Origin: Capillidium heterosporum
Taxonomy: Eukaryota > Entomophthoromycota > Entomophthoromycetes > Entomophthorales > Capillidiaceae
Assembly (NCBI GenBank): GCA_016630905.1
Contig: WBMQ01000011.1
Span: 806,001 to 870,000 of the forward strand
Reading direction: 5' to 3'
Length of the DNA stretch: 64,000 nt
Below, piece by piece: positions 11,054 to 22,765 of this stretch; position 1 is the stretch's first letter; every line of letters starts with the position of its first letter. The notes beneath the pieces were generated by a model. The model saw nothing but the letters and a program-made list of their open reading frames with translations, was not told the DNA's origin and did no database searches. Both the position numbers and the translations under genes were made by a program.

Positions 11054-13374
11054 CGAATTCTTAATTTTTAAAGGAAAGGAGATGGGTTGCTTCGTTCAAG
11101 TCAGTATAAATAGTGGGTTTTTAATGAATGCTTGGCAATCGTACTTATCGTAGAGAAAAGGTATAGTTTATTTTCACGATTTGCCAAGTATATAGGAAAA
11201 ACAGTAATTACAACATGTTGGTAGTCGAATGATGAATTTTGGGAAATAGATGCTGTGGAGATTTCTATGGAAATATGCCTACATTTCCTTATTTGGAATG
11301 TGTGGAGGGTTCGAACCATCAAGCTTTTCCAAAAAGTAAATTTTTTGATGGAGATCAGCTGAAATAATGAGATCAAGTTGGTAGGAGAAACAAAAGCACT
11401 ATTTTTAACTTTATGATCCACTATGACGAATTTTTACGATTAGTATCATTAGTTAAAGGAAGAAGTGAGGGAAGATAGCGTTGCCTTCTATAGACGGAAT
11501 GGTGTTTGTATAGTGGAATATCTACTTTGTTTCACCGCTTCATGAGTTCAAGTAGAAATCTCTTGGAAAGAGGAATAATGCGGTCAATCATCCATTGACA
11601 ACGTCAGGGTACTTGAGCTTGCAATTGGCATTAATGTTGGCAAGTTAAATGAACATATAACTTGAGGTAAGTCATTCGGAACAACAGTTAAAGGGTGGTC
11701 CACCAAATTTCCAGCTTTTGCTTCACCATAAAGTTAAATGTTGGACTTTTGCCAAGAATTTATAAAATAACTTTATAAAGCTTTAAGTTAGATAAGGTTC
11801 TTGCAAAAGAAACTTTAATTGATGTTCCTATAGCTAGATGGACCAAGTAGAAGTATTACAACTTAACCAAATTTTCAAGGATCAGATCCCAAGTTGATAC
11901 TAAAACGATTGCCATTTACGGTATACGAAACCTCAATTCTAGTGGGCTATTAAATATGCCAAGGTTGGTGTGCTTAATAGGAGAGCTTGTACCCTTGATT
12001 ATGAACAATAATGTTCACTCTATACCACTGTCACTTTTTCCTAATCGATTTAGAAAATTTTCTCAAAATATTTGATCAAGGATAGCATTTAAATCAATTG
12101 TAAAGTTTAATTAACTACCTACCTATTCGCTTTTGATTATTATCACTTAAATAGGTTTGTATTTACCTTCAATAGTCCTATTGGATACAGGCATCCTAGT
12201 TACACTAAATGAATTTGCTTAATTATACCACACTTTTGACTTCCTAAATTACTTTATATTTGCATTCTCTTGACTACGTCATTAGCTGGAAGTGCTCTAA
12301 TGCCCAGTTTCTATCACTATAGGCCTATTTGGAAATAGGGTTGTCTATATTGATTGAATTATATGGTGCTAGTTACTTTTGCTGTTTTTCCTAGAATTTT
12401 ATATAGGTCTTCAGCTTAGAAGCCTATTACTATGCCCAATACTTTTGAAATTTTTAATTGAATATGCAAAGCATTCTAAAGTAATATTAAACAAAATAAT
12501 ATTTACTGGTTACTAAATATTTATACCAACCTTTCAAGTAATTAGAGAAAACCAATTAGTCTAAATTAGTCTTATTTATTTTATATCCATTTCCAGAAAG
12601 CCGACAATTTCGTTCAAAAGTTTTACAATTATCGGCACATCTTACTATCAACTTATGAAAGAGATATTTTTACTAAATCAAAGACTAAATTCTACAAAAA
12701 TATATAGGTTTAGCACACCAAGCTATTTTATAACATGGGTAAATGAACTTGAGAAATTTTAAAAAGCCACTTTAACAGGAATTGTTGATATCCTAATGTA
12801 CCAGAAGGTATAGGTATCTACATAAAAGTATGAAAAGTAGCAGACCAAGAAATCCAACCCTTTACTTTTTAATATGTAAGCATAAAGCAAATAATGCAAT
12901 CCATTTAAAAATGCATATCTTATATAAGCTATATAATTGATAGTCTTGGATGGGGTGCACTAGGTAATATTTCAACGTTTTTATATACAGTGTTTCAGAT
13001 AGTATGTGCAACCATTTGGCTAAAGTTATGATAAATACTATAAGGTTGGCGTATTTCTATATATTAAAGGTCCAGCAACCAATAGTACTTGGATGGCAGA
13101 TCATTTTTTAAAGTTAATTTGACAGTCGTCGTTATAATATTTAGTTGGCTCTTTTAAAAGAATATTTGCTATTAAAATGTCCAACTTCAGCTGTATTGAT
13201 CTAGCTATCGAATAAGAATACCAAAGAAATAAAAGCTAAGTTGGAAATCTAGGTAAATAGCACAGAAAAATGATATAGAAACCTTTCTAAAATTATTTAG
13301 TGGCTAAATAAAAACCTTGATTTTAAACAGTTACCAGGATACTTATTCTATTTACTAAATATATGGATCAGATT
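11054..13374. other. Long gene-poor stretch
   Basis: About 2.3 kb without a supported intact gene. Apart from the possible peptidase relic at 11440-11770, no coding or RNA signal was recognised; an ORF of 106 codons at 11101-11421 (minus) has no family features. Confidence 0.5.
11440..11770 (-). pseudogene. Possible S28 serine carboxypeptidase relic
   Basis: On the minus strand NINANCKLKYPDVVNG at about 11590-11640 aligns without gaps to GNLAAWARLKYPDLITG of the S28 peptidases at 18-24 kb, just after their active-site Ser. A nearby LGKSPTFNF resembles YGKSQPTRNW. Stops and shifts interrupt everything. The match is short, so the call is tentative. Confidence 0.35.
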
Positions 13375-14538
13375 TCAAAGCTTAAACTTGAACTTTTTTT
13401 TCTTGAGGATGGTAGGCATAGCTTCTTTCTGGCTGACCTAAAGTAGCAAAAGATAAGTTTGATTAAAGTATATTAAATGCAAACCCTTACCTTGTCCAAA
13501 GACTTTTGAAAGAGATTGTTTTCAAAATGATGTCCGGAACTCAATGGTAGTTCGAAAGCTAAAGTATAAATTAGCTTTTTAAATGTATCACTACACTTAC
13601 ATTGGTTCACCGCTTCCTTAATAAGTTGGATGTTATACTTGGAGTAGTTGGAAATAATAACTGCCAACTTGATCGCTTCTTCAACGGTTTTATCAGCTGG
13701 AAACACTTTGGAGACTAATCCTAAAACTGTTAAAAGTACTATTAGAGATATAAATTTACCAGCTTTCTCAGCTTCTTCGGCTGATAAACCTCTAACTCCG
13801 CTCATAAGGATCTCCATAGCCTTACTCTTACCTACAGCTTTTACGAGACGTTGTGTACCCCCAGCAGCAACTAAAATTTTCTATTATAATCAATTTATAC
13901 TTACTATTCTTACCTGGTATAACACCCAATCGAACTTCTGGTGCAAAAAATGTGGCTTCATGACTGGCGTAGATGATATCGCACATTAATGCTAATCCAA
14001 GACCGCCACCAAGCTAAGAAATATTAGTAACTCTAAAATACAGTGCTAACTAACGGCATATCCGTTAATAGCGGCTATAATAGGCTTCTTTATCTTAGCT
14101 AGATGAGCTAAAAGGCTGAGATAGTCGCTAGAATCCTTCAAGAAAGCTTCGTCTGAAAATAGGCTCGTGTTAGCACCCACTTTTTATGGAGATATTGTTA
14201 GTAGGGAGATGAAGGTTAAAATACCGGCGAAGCAGCTTTTTGAGCCAGTCAATACGATGACATTTAATTTGTTATTGGCATCGGCTTCATCAAGTACTTG
14301 GTTCAGCTCGATGAGTAATTGAGTGGAGAGGGTTATAAGTCCATTTACATTATCGTCGTTACTTTTCAGAGTTATGATTATGACTTTGTCGATTGTACTT
14401 GTATTGATGTATTTGTGACACCTTTCTGGTTTTGATAAGGCAATTGGTACAGTTAAAGGTGTAGTAGTTGCTATAGTAAAAATGGGATTAGCTGCAGGTC
14501 AAAAGTTTGGGATTACTTGGGTTCTGTGTACCTGTCAT
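13375..14538 (-). CDS. Enoyl-CoA hydratase/isomerase (crotonase) paralogue, intact
   Basis: Eight exons (14532-14538, 14225-14470, 14055-14179, 13914-14013, 13760-13870, 13601-13720, 13491-13558, 13375-13437) with 39-61 nt introns give 279 residues; all phases close. The first exon is only seven nt (ATGACAG). Crotonase features: [26 protein letters not shown] oxyanion region, [28 protein letters not shown], and AGLVSKVFP. Mitochondrial enoyl-CoA hydratases use two Glu; the second (PEVRLG) is kept, but the first, in GGGCELA, is replaced (GGGLGLA). The C-terminus ends in a Lys-rich KKKKFKFKL. It may act in fatty-acid or branched-chain oxidation with changed activity, or be losing function. Confidence 0.85.
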
Positions 14539-15765
14539 AGGTATATCGTGTAGTAATATTTCAATGGTCTTTAATATTGATAAAGTAAGTAGTGAATGAT
14601 GACTTTTGAAAGTTAACTGAAATGAGCAGTAGCCAACTTTTGTCCCTATCTCGATCTTATATACTATTGAAAGCTGGGCTATGGTAAACTTACATGACTA
14701 GATCTTTTGTGTATATTTCCTATTTAATCTGGATGTGTCAGCCTTTATATAAAATAAGTTTATTTTTGGATAGTGTGACTAATGTTGCTTACCACTCATA
14801 GAACTGATTTAATACTTTTCAGGCCATAATCCATGTTGATCTATATGCAGATCAAGAGCCTCATGATCAAGTTCGTATAACTTCGTTTCAACTTCGCTTC
14901 TTTAGTTACGAATATATATTTTGGTAGATGGAGTATTTTCAAAGTCCAGGAAGTTAGCGTACAATTATTACTACATTAGGGGTTAGGCCGATAAACTTTC
15001 AACTTTTGACTAAAGTCTAAAACGGGAATAAATTGTCTTCCGAAAATGATTTTTAAATAGTAAAATAGAGTTTGAGACCACACATGCGCTAGCCGATCCA
15101 AAGCATTTGCATCAGAGGGTGGTGTGAATTGGCTCAACGACGATGAATTTCAACTCAAAGCTATATGTCATCTACTTTAATCATCTTTAGTTGATGAGAA
15201 TTTATAGGAAAGTTGAAAGTGAAGCTAAAAACTGTCTAATGAAGCTTCAAAGGTTCACTATAAAACCCATCAGTTAACAAATGTACAATGTGTAAGTACA
15301 AAGGTACTTTGAGATGCAATTACGCTTATCGTAGCTGAATCGGTTATAAAATATATTGAAGTTGGTAAGCTATTGTCAAGCTAAATAAGAATGGCTTTGC
15401 TTAGTAACACTAAATTTAATTCGCTACTCATAGAAGCATCAAATTTGTAAATTTGATTTGATACTATTATCGTTAGTATCAATAGGTCTAAGCTTCGGCT
15501 GGTATATAGCTACTTCCTTTGTCTAAATTCTATTGTAAAAGGTAAAAAGGTTTCCATCACTTACTATTTATTCTTATCATCAATACCATATAGTAAATTT
15601 AGAACTTGCATGAGTTTGAAAAATACAATATTACCTTTATATTTTTATCTCTATGAGGATATTTTCGACCAAATAATAAATAATTCTCATAAAACATATA
15701 AATTCTTTTACATCTATGATGAAATCAAAATATTAGCTTTATTAATTAAATGTACAAATTCAATT
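14539..15765. other. Intergenic spacer between the enoyl-CoA hydratase paralogues
   Basis: About 1.2 kb of AT-rich sequence with a few short palindromes (for example around 14840 and 15436). No gene recognised. Confidence 0.45.
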
Positions 15766-16942
15766 TTAAAGCTTAAACTTGGGTTTTCTTTTCTCCAAAA
15801 AGGCAGCCATGCCTTCTTTCTGGTCCACCTACAGTAAGAATATTATATTTTGAAAACTTGGATAAAATTTCCTTACATTGTCTATAGATTGCTGAAAGAT
15901 ATCGAATTCAAGTTGAAGTCCCGAACTCAGTGGTAGCTCAAAAGCTAGTCTATAATACTGTGTTAGGATATTAATTTATTTTTAATATATTAAGTTACAT
16001 TAGTTAACTGCCTTCTTGACGCGTTGGACCATAGGTTTAGAGTAGTTGGAGATTAGGGTTGCCAATTTAATTGCCTCTTGGATGACTTGATCAGATGGGA
16101 ATATCTTGGATACTAAGCCTATATGACATAGGTGTTAGTGAGATGAGGATAGGGATGGTAATAAAATTTACCAGTTCGCTCCGCTTCTTCAGCTGATAAA
16201 CTTACTACCCCACTCAACAGCATCTCTGGCTTTACTTTTACCTATAGCTTTTATAAGTCGCTGTGTACCATCAGCACCTAAGTGCAATATCATTTATATT
16301 CAACTAGTGTCAATGGTATTTACCTGGCGACATAGCTAGCCTAATCTCAGGCAACGTAAACTTGGCTTTATCACCGGCATAGATTATATCGCACATCATA
16401 GCTACTTCAAGACCACCTCCAAACTAACTTTGATAAGTAAAATTTTAAATCTGCAAAAAAATTGCAACAAATCTGTTGATAGTAGCGATTGTAGGCTTCT
16501 TCACCTCACTTATGTGGGCCCAAAGACCTAAAACCTTGCTGGAATCTTTTATGAGAGATTCGTTGGCGAATAAATTGATGTCGCCACCTGCTTTATAGAA
16601 TTACTGCTAATGCTTTAAGTTTACTAAACTTACCGGCGAAACAATTTTTCGAACCAGTCAGCACGATGACGCTTTTACTGTCATTAGCATCGACTCTATC
16701 CAAAACTTGGTTTAACTCAGCAAACATTGGGGCACTCAAAGTAATGGTTTCATTGGCGTTGCCACTATTGCCTTTTAGAGTTATTAAAACAACTTTGTTG
16801 ATTATATCGATATCCATATGCTTATGTGTTCTGATTGGAATCGATAAATTGATTAGAGAAGTTGAAAATGTAATGGCAGCTATAGCATTCAAATATAATT
16901 AATATGTATATTAATTTTATTTGAAGTTGATATACTTGGCAT
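15766..16942 (-). pseudogene. Enoyl-CoA hydratase paralogue, inactivated
   Basis: Same exon plan as the gene at 13375-14538, including a seven-nt first exon (16936-16942, ATGCCAA) and a 56-nt first intron. It retains the canonical [11 protein letters not shown] (first catalytic Glu), LPEIRL (second Glu), and a standard C-terminus, VDQKEGMAAFLEKRKPKF. It is nevertheless broken: two bases are missing in the KSKAMEML region (about 16230), so the frame runs to a TGA in the next codons, and a CAA Gln at the exon end after KKAVN has become TAA (near 16010), with the adjacent donor changed from GTAAGT to GTAACT. The NG of the conserved ING loop reads NR. Catalytically this was the more orthodox copy. 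Confidence 0.85.
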
Positions 16943-18017
16943 AGCTATACTTATAGTATTTGGTTGGACAGGTTTATAGGGTTGGTAATATAAGGGATAG
17001 ATACTAAATTTCGAAATTGATTTATATACTGTAATAAAAGAATTGAAAGAAATGGATGAGAGTTAAAAATTACCTCTACTCATCACATTTATAAGTCTTG
17101 AGGAGTAAGTTATAGTTTAAATTTCTCTCTATTTCGGAGTAAGCACCTACCTTTCTATTGTATTGTACCAATAACACTTCAAGCTGACTTATTTTTAGAT
17201 ACGATAGCTAGCATACATAGCTTTCATAGGTCTGATAGGTTGTGTTAAGAATAAAATCTACCATACTTTGTCTTTAAGCTGGAATGGCAAGACACAGTTT
17301 ATACTTATATATTTTAATAGCTTCCTTTATAACAATCAAAACTGATCTTCAATAGAAGACAGCCATTTAATAAAAAAGAAATAGCTTTTTATTCATGGCT
17401 ATGGCTTTTTATCAGATGTATAGTACTTCTCAACATCGGTTTATCAAACATTATTATTTGGAAATTACTAGAGGTGCTCAATAAAGATGACAGAGGGAGT
17501 AATATTCAAATATAGTATCGCCTTGATATTATATAAAGGGATGGGCTTTAAGAGGTTGAACACTTGATAAACTATTCACACTATATAGCCTCAAAGTTAG
17601 AAAGTTGAACGCCAGTACATATTTTCATAGCTCATAATAGAAGTATTTGCTTATAGAATCCAGTCAATACATAAATATGTAGTTTATAATTTGGATACCA
17701 ACCTATTGCCAGGATTTTGATCAGTGACATATATACAAAAATCAAATTAGTATTAAGACCTTGCTATTAAACCCATATCTTATAAGCCACCACTTTTATC
17801 AATGGTTAGATTATGGAGAAGCTTAATACTTGTACTGGGAGACATAATGGTATGATTTAAAAGATCCTGTTTGATCGAATTAATATATCAAGTTATATTG
17901 CGCTCACATAATAAGAATTTTTCGAATATAGCTTAACGAATAGTTTGAAACTTCATAAGGTTACAACTAAAAAGATGACAGATTTTTTATTAGACTTGTA
18001 GGGCGCCACCAAATGCA
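16943..18017. other. Intergenic spacer
   Basis: About 1.1 kb of AT-rich sequence between the dead enoyl-CoA hydratase and the left arm of the 2.1-kb inverted repeat. No gene recognised. Confidence 0.45.
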
Positions 18018-19470
18018 CTAGTTTCCATTCACCCACTTCTTTATCTGTTCGATGTTACGAGCTTTAGCTTCAGCAATAGAACGTGAATCACTGCGGTCAG
18101 GCGAACTTAGGTCGGTAGCATGGGAGGCACCATTTATGATGTAGGTTTGCATCGTGTCGGGAAGGTTTGGAGTTCCGGGTAAGATAGATAATGGAGTCCA
18201 AGGATCCAGCTCACCGTTGTTAAAGATAACATTCGTGATGCGGAGGTCCTTTCCATGATACCAGTTGTTGGTATAGTTGATATGGGGTCTAAGTCCTTCG
18301 GCAAACAAGTCGTCACAGTAGATCTTATTGTACAGCGTCAAATTTGGCAATCGTGATCGAGCAGCTGGTAGTGGGGCATTAGGAGCTAGCTGCCAGTACC
18401 CAAATTCGGTGCAACTCTGGTAGAGCCACTGTCGAGTTGCCTGGGAGCTATCTATATTAGTATTTTTGTAGAAGCTGAAGTCGACGTATTGTTGGCAAGT
18501 GCTGCCTCCTAACTGGCTTCTAAAGTCTTTGGCGAAATCAGCAATCTTTTGAGCCAAAGTCCCGCCAGATTTTATACCTGCACAGTAGGTTTGGACACTG
18601 GATTGAGCGTTGTTGTTGTTGTACTGGACGATTCCAGAAATCCAGGCTAAACTATCAGCAAAACGTTGATTATCGACATTCTGGCAAGGTAAATTGTGAT
18701 TTCAAGTTAGAAATCTCCCGTTGAGTTCCTGAAGTTAAAGTTTTGTCGATAGATTTGAAGATATCGAGGTAGTAGTCCAAGCACGCTTGACCACCGTTCT
18801 GCAAAAGGGATTTTTGGACTTGCTGGTCATATTCAAAGAAGTGCTCTTTAGCTAATACTGGGGCTGAGGAGGCGATGGCACCGGTGATCAGGTCGGGGTA
18901 CTTGAGTCGGGCCCAAGCAGCTAAATTTCCAGGGTAGCTCCCACCGGCTACAATCCACTTGGTGTTAGGCTTGGGTCCATCCTGCTGTCCAGGTAAAGGT
19001 ACTTCTGAGATAAACTTGGCGAGATCAGCGAGGGCTTGCTGCGAACTTAGGTACCTGAGATTTTCGGTTGACCAATTTCTAGTTGGCTGGGACTTGCCGT
19101 AGTAGCGGTGCTCCAAACCATAGACGACCCCGTTTAACTGTTGAGCTGCTGAAGCTAGAACACTGTATTGTGTCCAAAATCCATTGAGTTCTCCTTCACC
19201 TCCGATGAAGAGGAGGGCCGGGCCGCCTGGTTGGTAGTACTGGTCGTTTACGAAGTAGCGCTGTCTGTACCTCGAGGTATTTTCGCCATTGGAAAAATGG
19301 TCGACGATCTGGTTAAACCATAGCTCTTTAAAGTCTGTCCCAACTCGCGAATTGGAGCTATTGAGTCTACGGTAGAGTACGCTGTCATCCATTTTCAAAC
19401 TGACAATACCAGGGATGGCTAAAACATTGCCTGCGATTAGGGTTGCTACTAATAAAATATAGTTCTTCAT
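18018..19470 (-). CDS. S28 serine peptidase, copy 1, with one extra base
   Basis: Identical in reading to the intact copy at 22766-24217 except for one extra T: TTT ACC T TGC here against TTT ACC TGC there, at about residue 260. Without a frameshift the product ends soon after (TLPECR then stop), leaving the Ser part of the active site but not Asp and His. With a +1 shift at ACC the full 483 residues follow. The stop codon is TAG and coincides with the inverted-repeat edge. The promoter, including the dyad and TATA element, is intact. It is either a newly dead duplicate, a sequence error, or part of the shared frameshift pattern described in the findings. Confidence 0.75.
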
Positions 19471-20162
19471 TGTTTGTTAATATCGACTTTTAATGTCAGC
19501 TCATGGCTTATATAGTGGAAAGCTCAACTGCTATAGGGGTTTACATCTTGTGAAAGGGACATAGTACAGCAGAGCTATTGAATGACTTTGTAAATTTTTA
19601 ATTTTGTCATGCGTCGGTGCAGTGTCGTATCAGGTTTTTGACACAAGATGTAAATTCGTATATATAGCAATGTATTGACTGTTTCTTCTTACTGGGTTCA
19701 ACGGGCACCTTGTCACATATACTGTATAGTGCAGCTTACAAACTTAACTCGGACGGAGGTTATTATTAAGGATATCCTATCAAGTCATCTGTAGGGATTT
19801 GCACACTACATTGCAAGGAATGTCATAGGTAAATTACATATATCTACAAAGTATTGAGTAAAAGACTCAAATGATTCGCACGTATATTGATGAACTTCTA
19901 AATATATAGATATTTATATTCAGATGAGAAATAAGCTGGTGATCATTCAGCTATTGTAAGGTGGCACCGTATATTTGGACAGAGTACCGCCACCAAAAAT
20001 AGAATGTAAAGTAAAATCAAGATCAGGTGGTGCTGTAAAATATACTTTGTAGCTGATCATGTCTTTTACCTTTATTTTGCCTACTTGGTGGTAAATTGCG
20101 CTATTTTCTTTGAAGAAAATTCAAATATATTTCGTTATGCTCTTTAGATTATAGTTGAAATG
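18019..20162. repeat. Left arm of a 2.14-kb inverted repeat
   Basis: This arm is the reverse complement of 22072-24216. Reading both arms end to end, the only length differences I find are one extra T in the coding region here (18684-18693 on the minus strand) and one TA unit fewer in a TATATA tract near 19665; these account exactly for the lengths 2144 and 2145. The arm covers the S28 gene and about 690 bp upstream, and ends within the stop codon (TAG here, TAA in the other arm). The 321 bp at 20163-20483 beyond the arm hold no gene. Confidence 0.9.
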
Positions 20163-20483
20163 TATTTTGTAGCTGTCTAGAAATGAGATAGGCTGGATAA
20201 AAGTTGCTTCGAGGCGTAATATTACTATTAACCTGCTATTGGTAGGATCGCTAAATGTGTATAAGTTTAGTTTAGCATCTACTGTTGATATCAATTAATT
20301 TAATACTCGATCAGTATACAATTGTTTTTGCCATCTCCTTGCTTTAAAATAAACTATACAAAAAAGACAACCAACTCAAAATTATATTTATATTTGGAAG
20401 AAAATGCAAAACGATATAAAATAATCATTAAACCAGTTCCAAAAATTTAGAAACTTTTAATACCACATTGACTCAACTTACTA

Positions 20484-21960
20484 TTACAAAGTAGATTGAA
20501 CCAAAGCGTACTTACCATTAACTTTAAATTCCTTATCCAAATTACTCAACTTCTCAACCGAATTCAAATCCAAACCAACCAACGGATTAGATTTGAGAAC
20601 CTTTAAAGCAACTACTGGGGGTCCATCTTCTACTTCAAATCCAAGAGGCCCAATAGCTTTTTTGAACTCAAAGTTATTATTAAAAAGTTTATCGTCAACC
20701 AACTTTCTGTAGTTTAAATCTCCTTTAAACACAACTAATTTGCTGTCTTTCAACTTGTTGAACAGTTCGATGTTGACTGAATTCAAGTTCCAGAAGGAGA
20801 GGTAGGAGATAAAGAAGTCGTCAGTCAAATAGTTAAATTTATCCGATTGGAAGAGGTGGATCCATTTGATAGCTAATTCCTTTAAGGCTGGATTGGGCGA
20901 GTTAAGGAGCTGTTCCAGTTGATACTGGAGGTCAGGTAAAGTTGTGTCTGATACGAACCAGCCTTTGGGTTTGCCATGAAAGTTGACCTTGCTGACCAGG
21001 TTGTGTTCCAGTAGGTAATCGGCTAACTGTAAATCAGTGAATAGCTCCATTCCTACATTGTAATAAAATGTTGAGAAATGAATATTTAAATAATAGCTAA
21101 TTACTTACCACAGTTATCCAAGATAATATCCAAACTGCCCTCCTTATCCTTGTTCTTGAAAAGGTACTCAATAATACGTTCACTATGGTCTAATATTAAC
21201 TTCTCCTTGTTAACATCAGTATTGACTTTACCATCCACTTTAAAAGCCAAGTCGGAACCGTTTCCAAAACTGCTGTTTACAAATAACTCCTTCAATACCA
21301 ATTCCTTCTCCTTGACATCTTTAACTTTAAGGCTGAAACTATTTAAAGCTTGTATCGAATCTCTGATGGCCTTAAATTTAAAAGTTTGGAAGGGGTCATA
21401 ATCGTTGAAACTAGGATTCTTGTTGTAGATAGATATTATTTGGCGGAAGATGTAGGTTTCACTGAACAGCATGGGTAAATTTTGATAACTAGGTTTCACT
21501 TTACTGTTCAGTTGACAGTATTTGAGTTGGGCGTTGTAGTAGGTGGCGTCCTTCAAACTATCTTCTAAAAACCTATACAAAAAAATTAAAACATCAATAT
21601 CAAAAATGTTCTTACGGCAATTCGCTATCTTCAAAGATATCCTTATTCAATCTATCGATATCCGTTAACAAAACATTTAAGTCTTCACTCTTGCTGCTTT
21701 GATCCTTAAAGCCTAAGCTCATATCATCCTTTAAGTTGAGTAGGATTTTAGGTATTCTCTTGGTTATTGTATAATTCTCATAGCTTCCTTCTTGGTTGGC
21801 TATTAGATGGGGAACTTGAATGTGCTGGTTGGTGTTATATAGTCGACTGGTTAACTTTGACGTATGCCTGGTACTGATGCCTTTTAGCTTCGTTGCCAAT
21901 ATCATCATATCGTTGTTTAATATTCAAGATGGTTTGTTCTAGATTGAGATTAGGCGACAT
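20484..21960 (-). CDS. ARMT1: ARMT1/DUF89 damage-control phosphatase family
   Basis: Main exons on the minus strand end at 20484, with introns of 43 nt (near 21573-21615) and 59 nt (near 21051-21109) that join ...EDSELP-FLEDSLKD... and ...ILDNCG-MELFTDLQ... in frame. DUF89/ARMT1 motifs are clear: YENYTITKRIPKIL, the metal-binding DNCG and ELFTDLQLADYLL, KPKGWFVSDTTLPD, LVVFKGDLNYRKL, VVALKVLKSNPLVGL, and NGKYAL. Family members are metal-dependent phosphatases acting on sugar phosphates; human ARMT1 has also been described as a protein carboxyl methyltransferase. The N-terminus is less sure: an ATG at 21960 (MSPNLNLEQTILNIKQR) needs a very short extra intron; an internal start at 21908 or later is possible. 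The gene sits in the loop between the two arms of the S28 inverted repeat. Confidence 0.85.
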
Positions 21961-22581
21961 ACAGCCGCTGATTTAGGTTCCGTCATTCTCCTTATATTTA
22001 AGCAAATAAAGTCTATTTAGAGTTTTTACGTATTTTCTTAAAAGTTGCATTTTTTAATCAACTGAATTTGCCATTTCAACTATAATCTAAAGAGCATAAC
22101 GAAATATATTTGAATTTTCTTCAAAGAAAATAGCGCAATTTACCACCAAGTAGGCAAAATAAAGGTAAAAGACATGATCAGCTACAAAGTATATTTTACA
22201 GCACCACCTGATCTTGATTTTACTTTACATTCTATTTTTGGTGGCGGTACTCTGTCCAAATATACGGTGCCACCTTACAATAGCTGAATGATCACCAGCT
22301 TATTTCTCATCTGAATATAAATATCTATATATTTAGAAGTTCATCAATATACGTGCGAATCATTTGAGTCTTTTACTCAATACTTTGTAGATATATGTAA
22401 TTTACCTATGACATTCCTTGCAATGTAGTGTGCAAATCCCTACAGATGACTTGATAGGATATCCTTAATAATAACCTCCGTCCGAGTTAAGTTTGTAAGC
22501 TGCACTATACAGTATATGTGACAAGGTGCCCGTTGAACCCAGTAAGAAGAAACAGTCAATACATTGCTATATATATACGAA

Positions 22582-22696
22582 TTTACATCTTGTGTCAAAA
22601 ACCTGATACGACACTGCACCGACGCATGACAAAATTAAAAATTTACAAAGTCATTCAATAGCTCTGCTGTACTATGTCCCTTTCACAAGATGTAAA
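22582..22696 (+). promoter_or_regulatory. Widely spaced 13-bp dyad in the S28 promoter
   Basis: TTTACATCTTGTG at 22582-22594 is repeated as its exact complement, CACAAGATGTAAA, at 22684-22696, about 70-180 bp before the ATG. The same pair occurs at 19642-19654 and 19550-19562 in the other arm. A paired site of this length upstream of a secreted peptidase gene suggests a regulator binding site; this is inference. Confidence 0.45.
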
Positions 22697-22721
22697 CCCC
22701 TATAGCAGTTGAGCTTTCCAC

Positions 22722-22728
22722 TATATAA
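22722..22728 (+). promoter_or_regulatory. TATA-like element of the S28 gene
   Basis: TATATAA at 22722-22728 lies about 40 bp before the ATG at 22766, matching the spacing seen at the other genes for secreted proteins here. Confidence 0.5.
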
Positions 22729-22765
22729 GCCATGAGCTGACATTAAAAGTCGATATTAACAAACA

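Noticed and set aside
11101..11421. 106-codon ORF upstream of the SMS-like gene
   Set aside because: Composition and pattern show no domain, and no paralogue occurs near the second SMS-like gene.
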